Virus record (IMG/VR): IMGVR_UViG_3300032288_000572
Location: 1 to 38,283 of that record
From: a virus
DNA: 38,283 bases
Strand: one strand, 5' to 3'
Both the position numbers and the translations under genes were made by a program. The notes under the pieces are model-generated. The model was not told where the DNA came from. It worked only from the letters and a program-made list of their open reading frames with translations, and ran no database searches. Below, piece after piece: positions 7,806 through 15,417 of this stretch (positions within the stretch are counted from its first letter, which is position 1; each line of letters begins with the position of its first letter).

Positions 7806-8554
7806 GCAAATGCTCCAAGCAAACCGCCAGCCGCTGCACCCCATGGTCCAAACTGTGCGCCAGCCGCAGCACCGCCAAGTGCGCCAGCTAGCACATTCTT
7901 ACTTGTCGGCTGACTTGTCGTGCCTGTCATTGTTGATCCAAGATTGGCGGGTTGCGCACCCATAGCAGCCTGCTCAATCGCAAGACGCTGCAAAGGCAGA
8001 TTGCGCTGTGCATCAAGCTGCAACTGTGCAAACTGTTGGCGAGTCAATCCAAGATTCATGGCGTTTTGGAAGCCACGCATATTCATCTCACGCGCTTCTT
8101 GAGCCAGTCGTGCAGCTTGGCCAAAGCCAGCGGAACGCAACTGCCCTGCGGTGCGTGCGGATTCTTGCAATGCGGCTTCATTTGTCAAAGCTGACTGCAC
8201 GCCATAGCGTGAGCCACCAAAGGCTTTGGCGGCAGTTGCCTTGTTTGCATCTTGCAAAGCCTGCATCTGGCGTGAACGCTCAATGTCTTGCAATGATTGC
8301 TGAACGACTTGCTCTTCGTATGGATTCTGAAACGCCGCAATATCCGCAGCGCCAAAGGGTTTCATGCTGGCCTCGTAAAGCGCAGCCTCGCCAGCCTCAT
8401 AGCGTGGATCAAAACCAGCGAATTGTTGTGGTCCAAGACCCGCAGCCGTAGAACGCGCTAAATCCAAATTCTGCCGATACGCCTGCATCGCATATGGATT
8501 TATCTCAGTAGTTTGCGTTTGCGTTGATGTTTGTGGTTTTCCACCCTTAGACAT
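7802..8554 (-). CDS. Probable DNA-transfer/ejection protein, 250 aa
   Basis: Starts MSKGGKPQTSTQTQTTEINP and continues as a long Ala/Gln-rich helical region (residues 20-200) with FDPRYEAGEAALYEA and NPYEEQVVQQSLQDIERSR. It ends in a glycine-rich apolar tail (about 215-250, VLAGALGGAAAGAQFGPWGAAAGG) that could insert in membrane. This architecture fits the smallest of three podoviral ejection proteins (P22 gp7 by position). No catalytic motif is seen. Confidence 0.75.
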   Translation of the reverse strand: MSKGGKPQTSTQTQTTEINPYAMQAYRQNLDLARSTAAGLGPQQFAGFDPRYEAGEAALYEASMKPFGAADIAAFQNPYEEQVVQQSLQDIERSRQMQALQDANKATAAKAFGGSRYGVQSALTNEAALQESARTAGQLRSAGFGQAARLAQEAREMNMRGFQNAMNLGLTRQQFAQLQLDAQRNLPLQRLAIEQAAMGAQPANLGSTMTGTTSQPTSKNVLAGALGGAAAGAQFGPWGAAAGGLLGAFA

Positions 8555-8562
8555 AAGTCACC

Positions 8563-8931
8563 TCACAAGTCTTTGCACATGACGAACCACTTTGGCTCGT
8601 ATCCCTTGTCCCTTAAAAATGTCCTCTCCCAGCCCTTACGGCCAGCGAGAGACACACGGCTGCAACCTTCACTCTTCCCCCACGATTCGATCAAAGGTTG
8701 CATCAATCGGAGTTCATCTAGGTCGCCGCCAGCAAGGAAGAAGTGCAAATCCTTTAACTGCGGGTAGACAATGATCTCAGTGACTATCACTGAATTTGCA
8801 CCTGGCCAGAGCTGAAAATGCCCCTTCCTGATGCCTTCAGCAATATCCTCAACTGCGTGACTGCCTCCTGAGTATTCTAGTGCCGCAGCCACATGATGGC
8901 GCAGTCTCTCAAACTCTGCCTCGTCAATCAA
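8563..8931 (-). CDS. GNAT-fold-like virion morphogenesis protein (122 aa)
   Basis: The sequence reads like a truncated GNAT fold: VTEIIVYPQLKDLHFFLAGGDLDEL followed by helix LMQPLIESWGKSEGCSRVSLAG and then GWERTFLRDKGYEPKWFVMCKDL, where the last strand after a glycine turn is typical of acetyltransferases. Related small proteins occur near tail genes of podoviruses, where they serve in head or tail assembly rather than as known enzymes. It is coupled to the gp10-like gene by ATGA. The acetyl-CoA loop is not obvious, so an enzymatic role is doubtful. Confidence 0.65.
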   Translation of the reverse strand: MIDEAEFERLRHHVAAALEYSGGSHAVEDIAEGIRKGHFQLWPGANSVIVTEIIVYPQLKDLHFFLAGGDLDELRLMQPLIESWGKSEGCSRVSLAGRKGWERTFLRDKGYEPKWFVMCKDL

Positions 8932-10412
8932 CGCTTACCTGCCGCAACAGCGTCAACTCGGGTTACGCCAACGCGCCAATCGTCCAGCACAGCCCCTGTA
9001 TACCGAATCTTGACCTGACGGCCAGAGAACCGCACATCTGTGGGCTGTGACGCTGAATACGGGCCGTGCGTAGTCTCGGTCATCGTTGGGTAGTCGCGGG
9101 TTTTGAATGACACGACAACCTCGCCAAGCGTTTGCTCATCTGGTATTACTTTGCGTACAGACATGATGTTGTCGCCATTGCCAAGCTCATACGGCCCAGA
9201 CTCAGCAAAAACAGAACCTGCGTCATAGGCATACCCCACCTCATGCTCGTAGATGTAGCCATCAGTAGACACCATCAATGGATTCTTGAATACGCCTTTA
9301 TCAGTGCCTGCTGTACGCGCCAACAGTCCTATATTCCAGTGCTGCTCTCGATAATTGAAAACCACATAGCTGTCAATCTCGTTGCTTGAGCTTGATGGGT
9401 AGAACCACCATACTTCGCCGTACTTGCTGTTGTGCACAGCGTAAATCTTTGAGGCTTGGTTGTAGTTGATGTTTGTGAAAACATAATCGGACACATCGCA
9501 AGGCACTGGCTTGACATATCCATCAAACAACCAGAATCCTGATTGACTCATCCACATGGCGGCAGAGTCAATGGCAGCCACAGACTGCGCGGAGATCACG
9601 CCACAGCCTGAACCAGCACGCTCAAAAGAATAGACATAGGGCAGGCCCACATAGGTGGCGGTGTGGACATCAACATCAGTGAATAGCAGATTGATGCCTC
9701 TGACGCGCTTTCCGCACTTCAGTGAGCCGCTGGTGCTTAACTCAAAGTCACCCGCCTGATTGGTGGCTGATGCTGTCCAGACAGTGTTGTTCTCTTGATC
9801 GCACCACTTGACTAGACGCGGATTGAGAGATGCACCCAAGGCAAACAAGAATCTCTCAGCGGTAGACAGTACAGCCGCACAGTTGACTGGCGCGTTGGTG
9901 ATGGCCACCGCCAAGGTTGGCGTTGTGAAGCCCAACTGCCACTCGTAGAGCTTGCCGTCATAGTTTGAGCAACCTACTAAATATTCACCCCATGTGTCCA
10001 AACTCCAAGTGGTTGCTGGTGACAGTGAGTCAGACGCTGGACGCTGAATACCGTACGCAAATGTTCCATAGGTGTTATAGCCATAGCCAGTGATGCTGGT
10101 TGAATCGGCAATGCCTGCTGAAAAGCCAGTTGGCGTAATATCTTTCAAAACAAAAGTCGTGCCATTCATCGCATAAAGTTTTGAATTTGTGCCAAGAGCA
10201 GCCCAAGCAGTTCCAGTATTGTCTCGCCATGTCAACAAACCACGGCATGATCCACTCATCTGAGTTTGTGTTTTCTTGCGCCAACCACCAATCGGTCTGA
10301 GCGTATTCTCAAACCATCTGACAAGGTTTGCGTCATACCAGCGGCCAGCAGACTGATACTCTGTGCCGTTTCGGTACACGCCTGGAGGAATTTTGATAGG
10401 TATGAATGCCAT
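8928..10412 (-). CDS. P22 gp10-like tail hub / packaged-DNA stabilisation protein (494 aa)
   Basis: Starts MAFIPIKIPPGVYRNGTEYQS, typical of the conserved N-terminus of podoviral stabilisation proteins, followed by WYDANLVRWF, PIGGWRK and repeated beta blades rich in aromatics (LLTWRDNTGTAW, TYGTFAYGIQRP, VVFNYREQHWNIG). Length is close to P22 gp10 (about 470 aa). The predicted role is closing the portal channel and seating the tail needle. It lies immediately downstream of a C1q-like fibre gene and upstream of the ejection block, as in the P22 order. Confidence 0.8.
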   Translation of the reverse strand: MAFIPIKIPPGVYRNGTEYQSAGRWYDANLVRWFENTLRPIGGWRKKTQTQMSGSCRGLLTWRDNTGTAWAALGTNSKLYAMNGTTFVLKDITPTGFSAGIADSTSITGYGYNTYGTFAYGIQRPASDSLSPATTWSLDTWGEYLVGCSNYDGKLYEWQLGFTTPTLAVAITNAPVNCAAVLSTAERFLFALGASLNPRLVKWCDQENNTVWTASATNQAGDFELSTSGSLKCGKRVRGINLLFTDVDVHTATYVGLPYVYSFERAGSGCGVISAQSVAAIDSAAMWMSQSGFWLFDGYVKPVPCDVSDYVFTNINYNQASKIYAVHNSKYGEVWWFYPSSSSNEIDSYVVFNYREQHWNIGLLARTAGTDKGVFKNPLMVSTDGYIYEHEVGYAYDAGSVFAESGPYELGNGDNIMSVRKVIPDEQTLGEVVVSFKTRDYPTMTETTHGPYSASQPTDVRFSGRQVKIRYTGAVLDDWRVGVTRVDAVAAGKR

Positions 10413-10419
10413 GGCTGAA

Positions 10420-11085
10420 TTATGCGGTTTCTACTGACAAATTGGACACGAATGTGAGAGTGGCAATGGCTGACGGTACGGCTGGTCGGTCAGGCGTACT
10501 ACTGGCGGCAAAGTGCTCAAGACTGACACCAATATCTGTTGGCCGCCACATGATCTCCACATAGTCATTTGCCGCCAAACTGACAAAGAAATTCATTGCG
10601 GCAATCAAGTGAGATGGGTCGCCAGAAGATTTTCTTGCTGAGATGTGAAACCTGCTGTTTGAATTGGCAATGTTTGTGCCGTTCTTCTTAAACCACACAT
10701 CCACATCTTGGCCATCATTGGTGGTGTTCTTGAATTGGATGCTGAATTGAATGTCGTAGATGCCAGCCTGCGCCACATTGAGCCTTGATGAATTTGACAA
10801 GGTAACGCCATTGCTGAAGTCTGTGGTGTCAAATGTGACGGCATAGGCTGTGGTGGTGTTGGCCGCAGTCTGATCTGTGGTGTCCTCAAACGCGCCATAA
10901 GGCGAGTTGATCCACTTGCCACCACGCCTACCAAACAACGCTGAAAACAAGGCTGTGAGCTTGCTGAAGTACACATTCAGGCCGCCAAAGGATTGCGTGA
11001 AGAAACCCTGATCGTAGACAACATTAGCCGTGCCAAGGTTGGGTGGCGTGGGTGGTGTGATCTGCTGATCGAGGTTGAGTGCCAT
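10420..11085 (-). CDS. Tail protein with C1q/TNF-like jelly-roll domain (221 aa)
   Basis: The N-terminal 60 residues include a helical anchor (FGGLNVYFSKLTALFSALFGRR). Residues about 60-220 form a C1q-like beta sandwich: GAFEDTTDQT, AYAVTFDTTDF, RLNVAQAGIYDIQFSIQFKNT, VDVWFKKNGTNIANS, FFVSLAANDYVEIMW. Such domains trimerise in phage tail and head decoration proteins and may bind receptors. It is between the endolysin and the gp10-like gene in the late leftward unit. Confidence 0.75.
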   Translation of the reverse strand: MALNLDQQITPPTPPNLGTANVVYDQGFFTQSFGGLNVYFSKLTALFSALFGRRGGKWINSPYGAFEDTTDQTAANTTTAYAVTFDTTDFSNGVTLSNSSRLNVAQAGIYDIQFSIQFKNTTNDGQDVDVWFKKNGTNIANSNSRFHISARKSSGDPSHLIAAMNFFVSLAANDYVEIMWRPTDIGVSLEHFAASSTPDRPAVPSAIATLTFVSNLSVETA

Positions 11086-11088
11086 GGT

Positions 11089-11553
11089 TTATGCCACCAA
11101 GCCAGGCAAATAGGTGGTCTTACCCGCAACCTTGGTGGCGGTGAGTGACTGACCTTTAAGATTTGATGGGGAGTATGAGCAATGCACCCAGCCCGAATTT
11201 GGCTCGCCTGGTGTGTAAAACTCCAGAATCAATTGGGTGTACTCAAGGTTACTTTCGATCCAAGCTGCCAGCTCTGGATTGGGTATGCCATCAATCTCAA
11301 AATCGCAGGCTTGGCCACGGCAATGGTCTGAGTTTGCAGAGCCTCCTGCCGCCTGATTCAAAGCAGAACACCTGAACCCAGATGAAATCTTCACAGGCTT
11401 GCCAAAGTGATCCCGCACTGGCTGCAAGATGTTTTCGCAGAGCAGGCGCAATGATTCGATCTGCTCTTCATTTGGCGTGTTGTCAATGTCTAAGCGTGCT
11501 GCTGTCTCAGACTTGGTGAGTTCTTTCAGAGTGAAATTGGCTGATAGATTCAT
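11089..11553 (-). CDS. Endolysin, M15-family peptidase (154 aa)
   Basis: A single peptidase domain of the D-Ala-D-Ala carboxypeptidase/L-alanyl-D-glutamate peptidase type. Visible motifs are SSGFRC (57-62), SDH (75-77), ACDFEID (82-88) and GWVHCSY (121-127), giving zinc ligands His77, Asp84 and His124. No signal peptide or membrane segment is present, so it needs a holin to reach the peptidoglycan. The ATG overlaps the stop of the Rz gene upstream, which places it in the lysis cassette. Confidence 0.88.
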   Translation of the reverse strand: MNLSANFTLKELTKSETAARLDIDNTPNEEQIESLRLLCENILQPVRDHFGKPVKISSGFRCSALNQAAGGSANSDHCRGQACDFEIDGIPNPELAAWIESNLEYTQLILEFYTPGEPNSGWVHCSYSPSNLKGQSLTATKVAGKTTYLPGLVA

Positions 11554-12026
11554 TTGGTGTTCCTCATGGTTTCGTAGGCTTCAAGACAAGTGTTCAGTTT
11601 CCTGATGGCGGCATCTCCTTCGGCGGCGATGGCGATAAGAGCATCAGCAGCCTGTCGGTCAAGTTCGGCTGATGCTGTTCCGCTGTCACTTCCGCTGGCA
11701 ACGGTGGCGGTTTCGGGCACTGAAAGGCTTGGGCAGGTGGGCGCTTTGACAGGAATCCGCAGCTTGAGAGCACCAGAGTTGAGATCAGCACGCAACTGAT
11801 TTTCTTTAGCCTTTGCAACATTGTTCGCCTTTCGTAATTGCTCACCATAAGTCTGCGCTACCTTTGCCATCGTTTGCTCAGTCTCCCGCGCCTTGGCGTT
11901 GAGTACGGCAATCTCAAGCTGTTGGCGCTGGTACTCAGCGTCTTTACCCTTGTAGTAGCCACCGCTGAAAGCAGTGCCCATGGCCAGCACAAAGCCAAGA
12001 ATCACCCAAGGGCTGAATATCGTCAT
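11550..12026 (-). CDS. Rz: Rz-like inner-membrane spanin (158 aa)
   Basis: An N-terminal membrane anchor (residues 5-24, PWVILGFVLAMGTAFSGGYY) is followed by a long coiled-coil periplasmic domain rich in Gln, Lys and Glu (about 28-95) and a Cys-containing second half. This is the usual form of i-spanins that bridge to an outer-membrane lipoprotein. A second gene for that partner is embedded in another frame at 11594-11821. Placed directly before the endolysin in transcription order. Confidence 0.85.
   Translation of the reverse strand: MTIFSPWVILGFVLAMGTAFSGGYYKGKDAEYQRQQLEIAVLNAKARETEQTMAKVAQTYGEQLRKANNVAKAKENQLRADLNSGALKLRIPVKAPTCPSLSVPETATVASGSDSGTASAELDRQAADALIAIAAEGDAAIRKLNTCLEAYETMRNTK
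11594..11821 (-). CDS. Rz1: Rz1-like outer-membrane spanin lipoprotein, embedded in Rz (75 aa)
   Basis: Lies wholly inside the Rz gene in a different frame. From ATG 11821 the protein has a basic start (MLQRLKKISC), an apolar segment and lipobox LSSC with lipidated Cys21, then a proline-rich mature part (KRPPAQAFQCPKPPPLP). An AAAGG sequence six bases upstream of 11821 supports this start over the in-frame codon at 11848. Nested Rz1 genes are classical in lambda-like lysis cassettes. Confidence 0.85.
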   Translation of the reverse strand: MLQRLKKISCVLISTLVLSSCGFLSKRPPAQAFQCPKPPPLPAEVTAEQHQPNLTDRLLMLLSPSPPKEMPPSGN

Positions 12027-12349
12027 GACTCAGCCTTGCCCCTGACATACGCTTGTGCCGCCATGAATGCCACCACAATCGTTCCCATGGCGGCGCAGTA
12101 GGTGGTGGCCAAGCCATTCAATGCATTGACCTTCTCCAGCGTCACCAACTCAGAAGCCATATAAGCAATGATGGCAGGAGGAAACACCAAAGCAGCCCAC
12201 GCCATGATGCGTTGCTGGTCAGCCATCTTGTCCATGTTCTCGATGGTGATCATGCGCTCGGACCGTGCCAGTTCAGCATCAGTCACTACACCATCATGGT
12301 CGGTATCAAATTTGTTGAATTCGGAATTCTTTTCCAGTTGCTTACTCAT
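12023..12349 (-). CDS. Holin-like protein with EF-hand calcium-binding loop (108 aa)
   Basis: Residues 15-26 (DTDHDGVVTDAE) match the canonical EF-hand loop with Asp at 1, 3 and 5, Gly at 6, an aliphatic at 8 and Glu at 12. Two apolar segments follow (about 49-67, AWAALVFPPAIIAYMASEL, and about 83-100, TYCAAMGTIVVAFMAAQAY). Two membrane spans next to Rz/Rz1 and the endolysin suggest a holin or membrane regulator. AAAGGGA four bases before the ATG supports the start. The EF loop is unusual for a lysis protein; calcium binding is inference. Confidence 0.78.
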   Translation of the reverse strand: MSKQLEKNSEFNKFDTDHDGVVTDAELARSERMITIENMDKMADQQRIMAWAALVFPPAIIAYMASELVTLEKVNALNGLATTYCAAMGTIVVAFMAAQAYVRGKAES

Positions 12350-12509
12350 TTTTGTCCCTTTCCTTTTGCTCGATCTCGCGTCTTAACCGTTCAACCTTAA
12401 CAATCTCTTGCTTAACTTCGTTCTTTGTTTCCAAGATGTCCAGATACAGCATTGCGCCCAAGGGCAGCAAGAGGGCTATCAACACACAGCAGGCTATCCA
12501 GGCAATCAT
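12342..12509 (-). CDS. Small membrane protein with coiled-coil tail (55 aa)
   Basis: Start 12509 is chosen because the ATG overlaps the upstream stop (ATGA); the longer frame to 12629 lies inside the previous gene. Residues 2-24 are apolar (IAWIACCVLIALLLPLGAML), then a charged heptad-like helix (ETKNEVKQEIVKVERLRREIEQKERD). Its stop overlaps the EF-hand gene by eight bases. It may be a lysis accessory or antiholin-like protein; this rests on location and topology only. Confidence 0.65.
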   Translation of the reverse strand: MIAWIACCVLIALLLPLGAMLYLDILETKNEVKQEIVKVERLRREIEQKERDKNE

Positions 12510-13168
12510 TTCTTCCCCCAGTGACTTACGAACCACAGCCACAGCCACAGGTAAAGGAGGAAGATAAAAGTCGCCACCACTGCTGCCAGCTTTGCTTGCA
12601 GGTTTCTTTCCTCTTGCCTGAGTTGCCATGCCGCTTCTCGCTTCTTCGCTTCCTCCTTGAGTCTAGCTTTTTCCTGCTCCTCTGAGATGACCTCGCGCAT
12701 CTTGAAGACCTCGGAGTACAGTGCGCCCATCTCTGGCGGTGACTGATACACCATAGTCTCTCGGATTTGAATCACCAGCCTGTCCATCTCTTGCTGCGCC
12801 ATCACACGCTTCAAAGCAGCTTCCATGAGGTTTTGATCAGGGTCATAGACAGTTTGGCTTTTCTCTTCTTCCTCCCTGATGTGTGCGGCCAGTTGTTCTT
12901 GTAGCTTGAAAAACTCGGTCAGGTTTCTGACAATGTCGATCTTGACCTGAGTCTCGTCAACAGCAACATAGGCTTGCTTCTTTTTCGCCAAAGGCTTTGC
13001 ACTGGCGGCTGGCTTTGGTTTGCTGCCAAAGAACGCAAGTAGCTGATTCCAAAAACCATGAACCTCCTTGCCAATTGCGATGACTTCATCAGCAGTGGCT
13101 TTGATCTCAACAAAGGATTCCTTGGCCTGCTTGTATAGGTCACATCCAGCCTGGATGTTCTTGACCAA
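12506..13168 (-). CDS. Helical protein with C-terminal membrane anchor (220 aa or longer)
   Basis: A charged helical protein (heptad-like segments 75-190) ending in one membrane span (about 195-213, VVATFIFLLYLWLWLWFV). With standard start codons it begins at TTG 13168. The frame remains open upstream to an ATT codon at 13204, which would add an apolar N-terminus reading IDPISICLLAAGLV, right after the previous stop and downstream of AGG. That extension looks like genuine coding sequence, so the true start may be at 13204. The role is unknown; it lies in the lysis cassette. Confidence 0.7.
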   Translation of the reverse strand: MVKNIQAGCDLYKQAKESFVEIKATADEVIAIGKEVHGFWNQLLAFFGSKPKPAASAKPLAKKKQAYVAVDETQVKIDIVRNLTEFFKLQEQLAAHIREEEEKSQTVYDPDQNLMEAALKRVMAQQEMDRLVIQIRETMVYQSPPEMGALYSEVFKMREVISEEQEKARLKEEAKKREAAWQLRQEERNLQAKLAAVVATFIFLLYLWLWLWFVSHWGKK

Positions 13169-13205
13169 TCCAGCCGCAAGGAGGCAGATGCTGATCGGAT
13201 CAATT

Positions 13206-13400
13206 TCACCCGCCTATGAGTTTGTTGATTACCGTGCCAACAAAGCCAGGACCTAGTAGCACAGCACCAATGACAATGTATAGCAGGTACTCGATGCGCG
13301 TCATGCGTCTGTCACCCTCCACAAAGGCTTTCTCAATGGCGGCGTACCTTTCAGCACAAACAGCCTCATGCACAGCAAATTCTTTTTCTACTTCGTTCAT
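13206..13400 (-). CDS. Small holin-like membrane protein (64 aa)
   Basis: The ATG at 13400 overlaps the stop of the collar/fibre gene (ATGA). A charged amphipathic helix ([20 protein letters not shown]...) precedes one membrane span ([21 protein letters not shown]). The helix-then-single-span form recalls XhlA-type haemolysin/holin accessory proteins. As the first gene of the lysis cassette it is a candidate holin, competing with the EF-hand protein. Confidence 0.7.
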   Translation of the reverse strand: MNEVEKEFAVHEAVCAERYAAIEKAFVEGDRRMTRIEYLLYIVIGAVLLGPGFVGTVINKLIGG

Positions 13401-14026
13401 GCTGTGCGCTTCCAAATTGCCACAGTGATGTACGGTTGGTAGTTAGCATTTGTGCCACTTGAACCTTCCGTACTGATTGATGTTGTTGTAGCAACAGTAA
13501 TACCAGTTGTATTTGTACTTGTAACAGAAGCATTGTCATTATCAACCGAACCAACACCTTGACTACTACCACCGCTAAATCTAGCGGCAGTGTGATTGTG
13601 TCCGGGGTCAGTAACTGTTGAAGTCGATGTTGCTGTGTGAGTGTGGCTAACATTAATGGCATCTGCACTACCACCAGTTTCTTCAAGCGCATCAAATAGC
13701 GTGTTGCTTGCGTTATAGCCAACAGGTACTCGTCCAGCGCCAAATGCAGTCCATGTGCCAAAGCCAAGCAGTGTTGCAGGGTTTGTTGTCACAGATGAGT
13801 TGTAATACAAAGAGCCAACTGGATACAGCAACTTGCCAATCTCAATCGCAAGATTTGCCATTGTTCCAACGCCTGTACCGCCTTTGGAAACCTTTAGATA
13901 TGCGCCAGTATCAAACAACGCATCAATGGTGTCCATGTCGTTATTGATCTTGGTCCCCCAAGTATCTGAAGAGGCTCCTACCTCTGGCTTAACAAGCCCT
14001 AAATTTGTCGTTGTTGTATCAGCCAT
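13397..14026 (-). CDS. Tail fibre protein with collar-like C-terminal domain (209 aa)
   Basis: Begins [19 protein letters not shown] and [12 protein letters not shown], a head found in many phage fibre proteins. Then comes [30 protein letters not shown] and a His/Thr-rich [12 protein letters not shown] ... PGHNHTAA stretch, resembling the collar domain where histidine rows bind metal along a trimer axis. It ends in [14 protein letters not shown], the usual end of this family. Predicted to be a trimeric receptor-binding fibre piece. Confidence 0.85.
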   Translation of the reverse strand: MADTTTTNLGLVKPEVGASSDTWGTKINNDMDTIDALFDTGAYLKVSKGGTGVGTMANLAIEIGKLLYPVGSLYYNSSVTTNPATLLGFGTWTAFGAGRVPVGYNASNTLFDALEETGGSADAINVSHTHTATSTSTVTDPGHNHTAARFSGGSSQGVGSVDNDNASVTSTNTTGITVATTTSISTEGSSGTNANYQPYITVAIWKRTA

Positions 14027-14034
14027 GTTTCACC

Positions 14035-14565
14035 TCAATGTAAAGTTTGTGTCCAAGTTTCAGATGTGTCAGCCACGGCAGTCCAAGTCTCTGATGTGTC
14101 ATTCTGAACAGTCCAATTCTCATTGGTGTCTGCTACCTGAGTCCATGTTTCAGCAGTGTCGTTCTGACTTGTCCAGACCTCTGCGACATCAGGCTGATTA
14201 TTCCATTTATATATGGCATTTGCGAACAGTTCGGAATTCGCAGTTATTGTAAAAGCGCCAATCCCATAGCGCACGGCATTGGCGCTCAATGCCGAAACGC
14301 CATCAATGCTTGATGCTGCGTAATATATTCTGTTGGCAGATGAAGTTATGTCAGAAACAGCATTGATTTGAGCAGCGCCAAATGCGTACCTAACGCCGCT
14401 GGCAGATACCGTACTCACCCCAACAATAGTGGCCCCGCCAAATGCATATCTGATGGCGTAGCAAGATGCCGCGCTGGTGGATGCAATGGTGGCCGCACCG
14501 TCATAGACAACACCTCCAGCCAAGCTGGATATGGGCGCTGCTGAAAATGCTGAAAAGCCAAACAC
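14035..14565 (-). CDS. Repeat-built tail/fibre protein (176 aa)
   Basis: The protein is made of two repeat arrays. Residues about 20-118 hold five units of roughly 20 residues starting near a Tyr and Gly (RYAFGGATIVGVSTVSASGV, RYAFGAAQINAVSDI..., RYGIGAFTITANSEL). Residues 131-176 hold four full and one partial ten-residue units of the form WT-x-x-x-DT-x-E-x. Repeats of this kind suggest an elongated beta structure such as a fibre shaft or tip. Position between fibre genes supports this; no function is known to me. Confidence 0.75.
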   Translation of the reverse strand: MFGFSAFSAAPISSLAGGVVYDGAATIASTSAASCYAIRYAFGGATIVGVSTVSASGVRYAFGAAQINAVSDITSSANRIYYAASSIDGVSALSANAVRYGIGAFTITANSELFANAIYKWNNQPDVAEVWTSQNDTAETWTQVADTNENWTVQNDTSETWTAVADTSETWTQTLH

Positions 14566-14596
14566 TTTTTATCTTTCTATCGTTGTAACTCTGGGG

Positions 14597-14821
14597 TCAT
14601 GGCATAGCCGCTTTGATCTCGTCAACCGTGGATGCTGAATCAATGGCAGTCTGCATAGCCGCATACTTGTCACGCACAGCTTGCCTTGCCGCTTCTGCCG
14701 CTGTTGCTTCAGATGGAATCGTTGCCTTGATGTCTAGTGGCGCAAACTCAGCAGATCGTGCTTCTCTGCGCTTGTCGTGAGCAATCGTCTTGGCTTTGTC
14801 AATGTTGATGGTAATGCTCAT
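14597..14821 (-). CDS. Tail-fibre accessory/chaperone-like small protein (74 aa)
   Basis: Start at 14821 (MSITINIDKAK) overlaps the endonuclease stop (ATGA). The sequence (DKAKTIAHDKRREARSAEFAPLD then AARQAVRDKYAAMQTAIDSA) is a helical pattern seen in small proteins that accompany phage tail-fibre genes and in C-terminal parts of tail-fibre assembly proteins. It probably once followed directly on the gene at 15405-15596; a homing-endonuclease gene now lies between them. Confidence 0.7.
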   Translation of the reverse strand: MSITINIDKAKTIAHDKRREARSAEFAPLDIKATIPSEATAAEAARQAVRDKYAAMQTAIDSASTVDEIKAAMP

Positions 14822-15417
14822 AATTGTCTCCATGTAGTTCCTTGGGCAATATGCCCAATATTGCTTCGAGATACAGAAAATTGACTTGCAATCTTGTTTT
14901 GACTAACTCCAGTTTTAAGTAATATTTTAATTTGCACAACTTTATCCTCATTAAGTTTTGTTGCGCGTCTGTTTCTTGCTTGCTCTGTTACCGTTGCCCA
15001 TTTGCAGTTTTCTTTTGAGTATCCCAAATCGTTGTTTATTCTTTCAATACTTAGGCCTTCAGGCTGAAAACCCATATCTTCAATAAACCCTTCAAAATTT
15101 TTCCACTTATCGCATACAGTTATTCCACGAGCGCCGTAATCCTTAAACGCATGATGAGATGGACTATGGCATCTGCGAATCATTGAATCCCATACGCGAT
15201 ATTGTTTTGATCTAGCCATGCCATGCTTTGTCCAAGAACACCCACATGAATGTGTTTTCCCAGTTGACAAGTGTGTATGTTTTACTTCTTTTTTTGTGCC
15301 GCACTTACAGACGCAAAAATACATACGCTCCCCCCTTGTAGCATGGCTAAATGATTCTCCAACAGACCATTTGCCTATTGTTTGGCCTGTTAAAGATAAC
15401 ACTTTTATTCTTGCCAT
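14818..15417 (-). CDS. HNH-like homing endonuclease with zinc ribbon and C-terminal helix-turn-helix (199 aa)
   Basis: The N-terminal part has a Cys cluster (FCVCKCG at 34-40, SCGC at 57-60) that fits a zinc ribbon. The middle carries the signature of a common phage HNH-like family: YRVWDSMIRRCHSP, YGARGITVCDKW, GFQPEGLSIERINNDLGYS, NCKWAT (73-142). The C-terminal 45 residues form a helix-turn-helix (GVSQNKIASQFSVSRSNIGHI) that could read the target site. The gene is AT-rich relative to its surroundings, consistent with transfer. The in-frame codon at 15423 is an alternative start. Confidence 0.82.
   Translation of the reverse strand: MARIKVLSLTGQTIGKWSVGESFSHATRGERMYFCVCKCGTKKEVKHTHLSTGKTHSCGCSWTKHGMARSKQYRVWDSMIRRCHSPSHHAFKDYGARGITVCDKWKNFEGFIEDMGFQPEGLSIERINNDLGYSKENCKWATVTEQARNRRATKLNEDKVVQIKILLKTGVSQNKIASQFSVSRSNIGHIAQGTTWRQL

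Noticed and set aside
12919-13209. 96-codon frame starting GTG just after the holin-like gene
   Set aside because: It overlaps the 220-aa gene in another frame, is Ser/Arg-rich and lacks the continuity of the C-terminal membrane anchor. The ATT-started frame explains this start region better.
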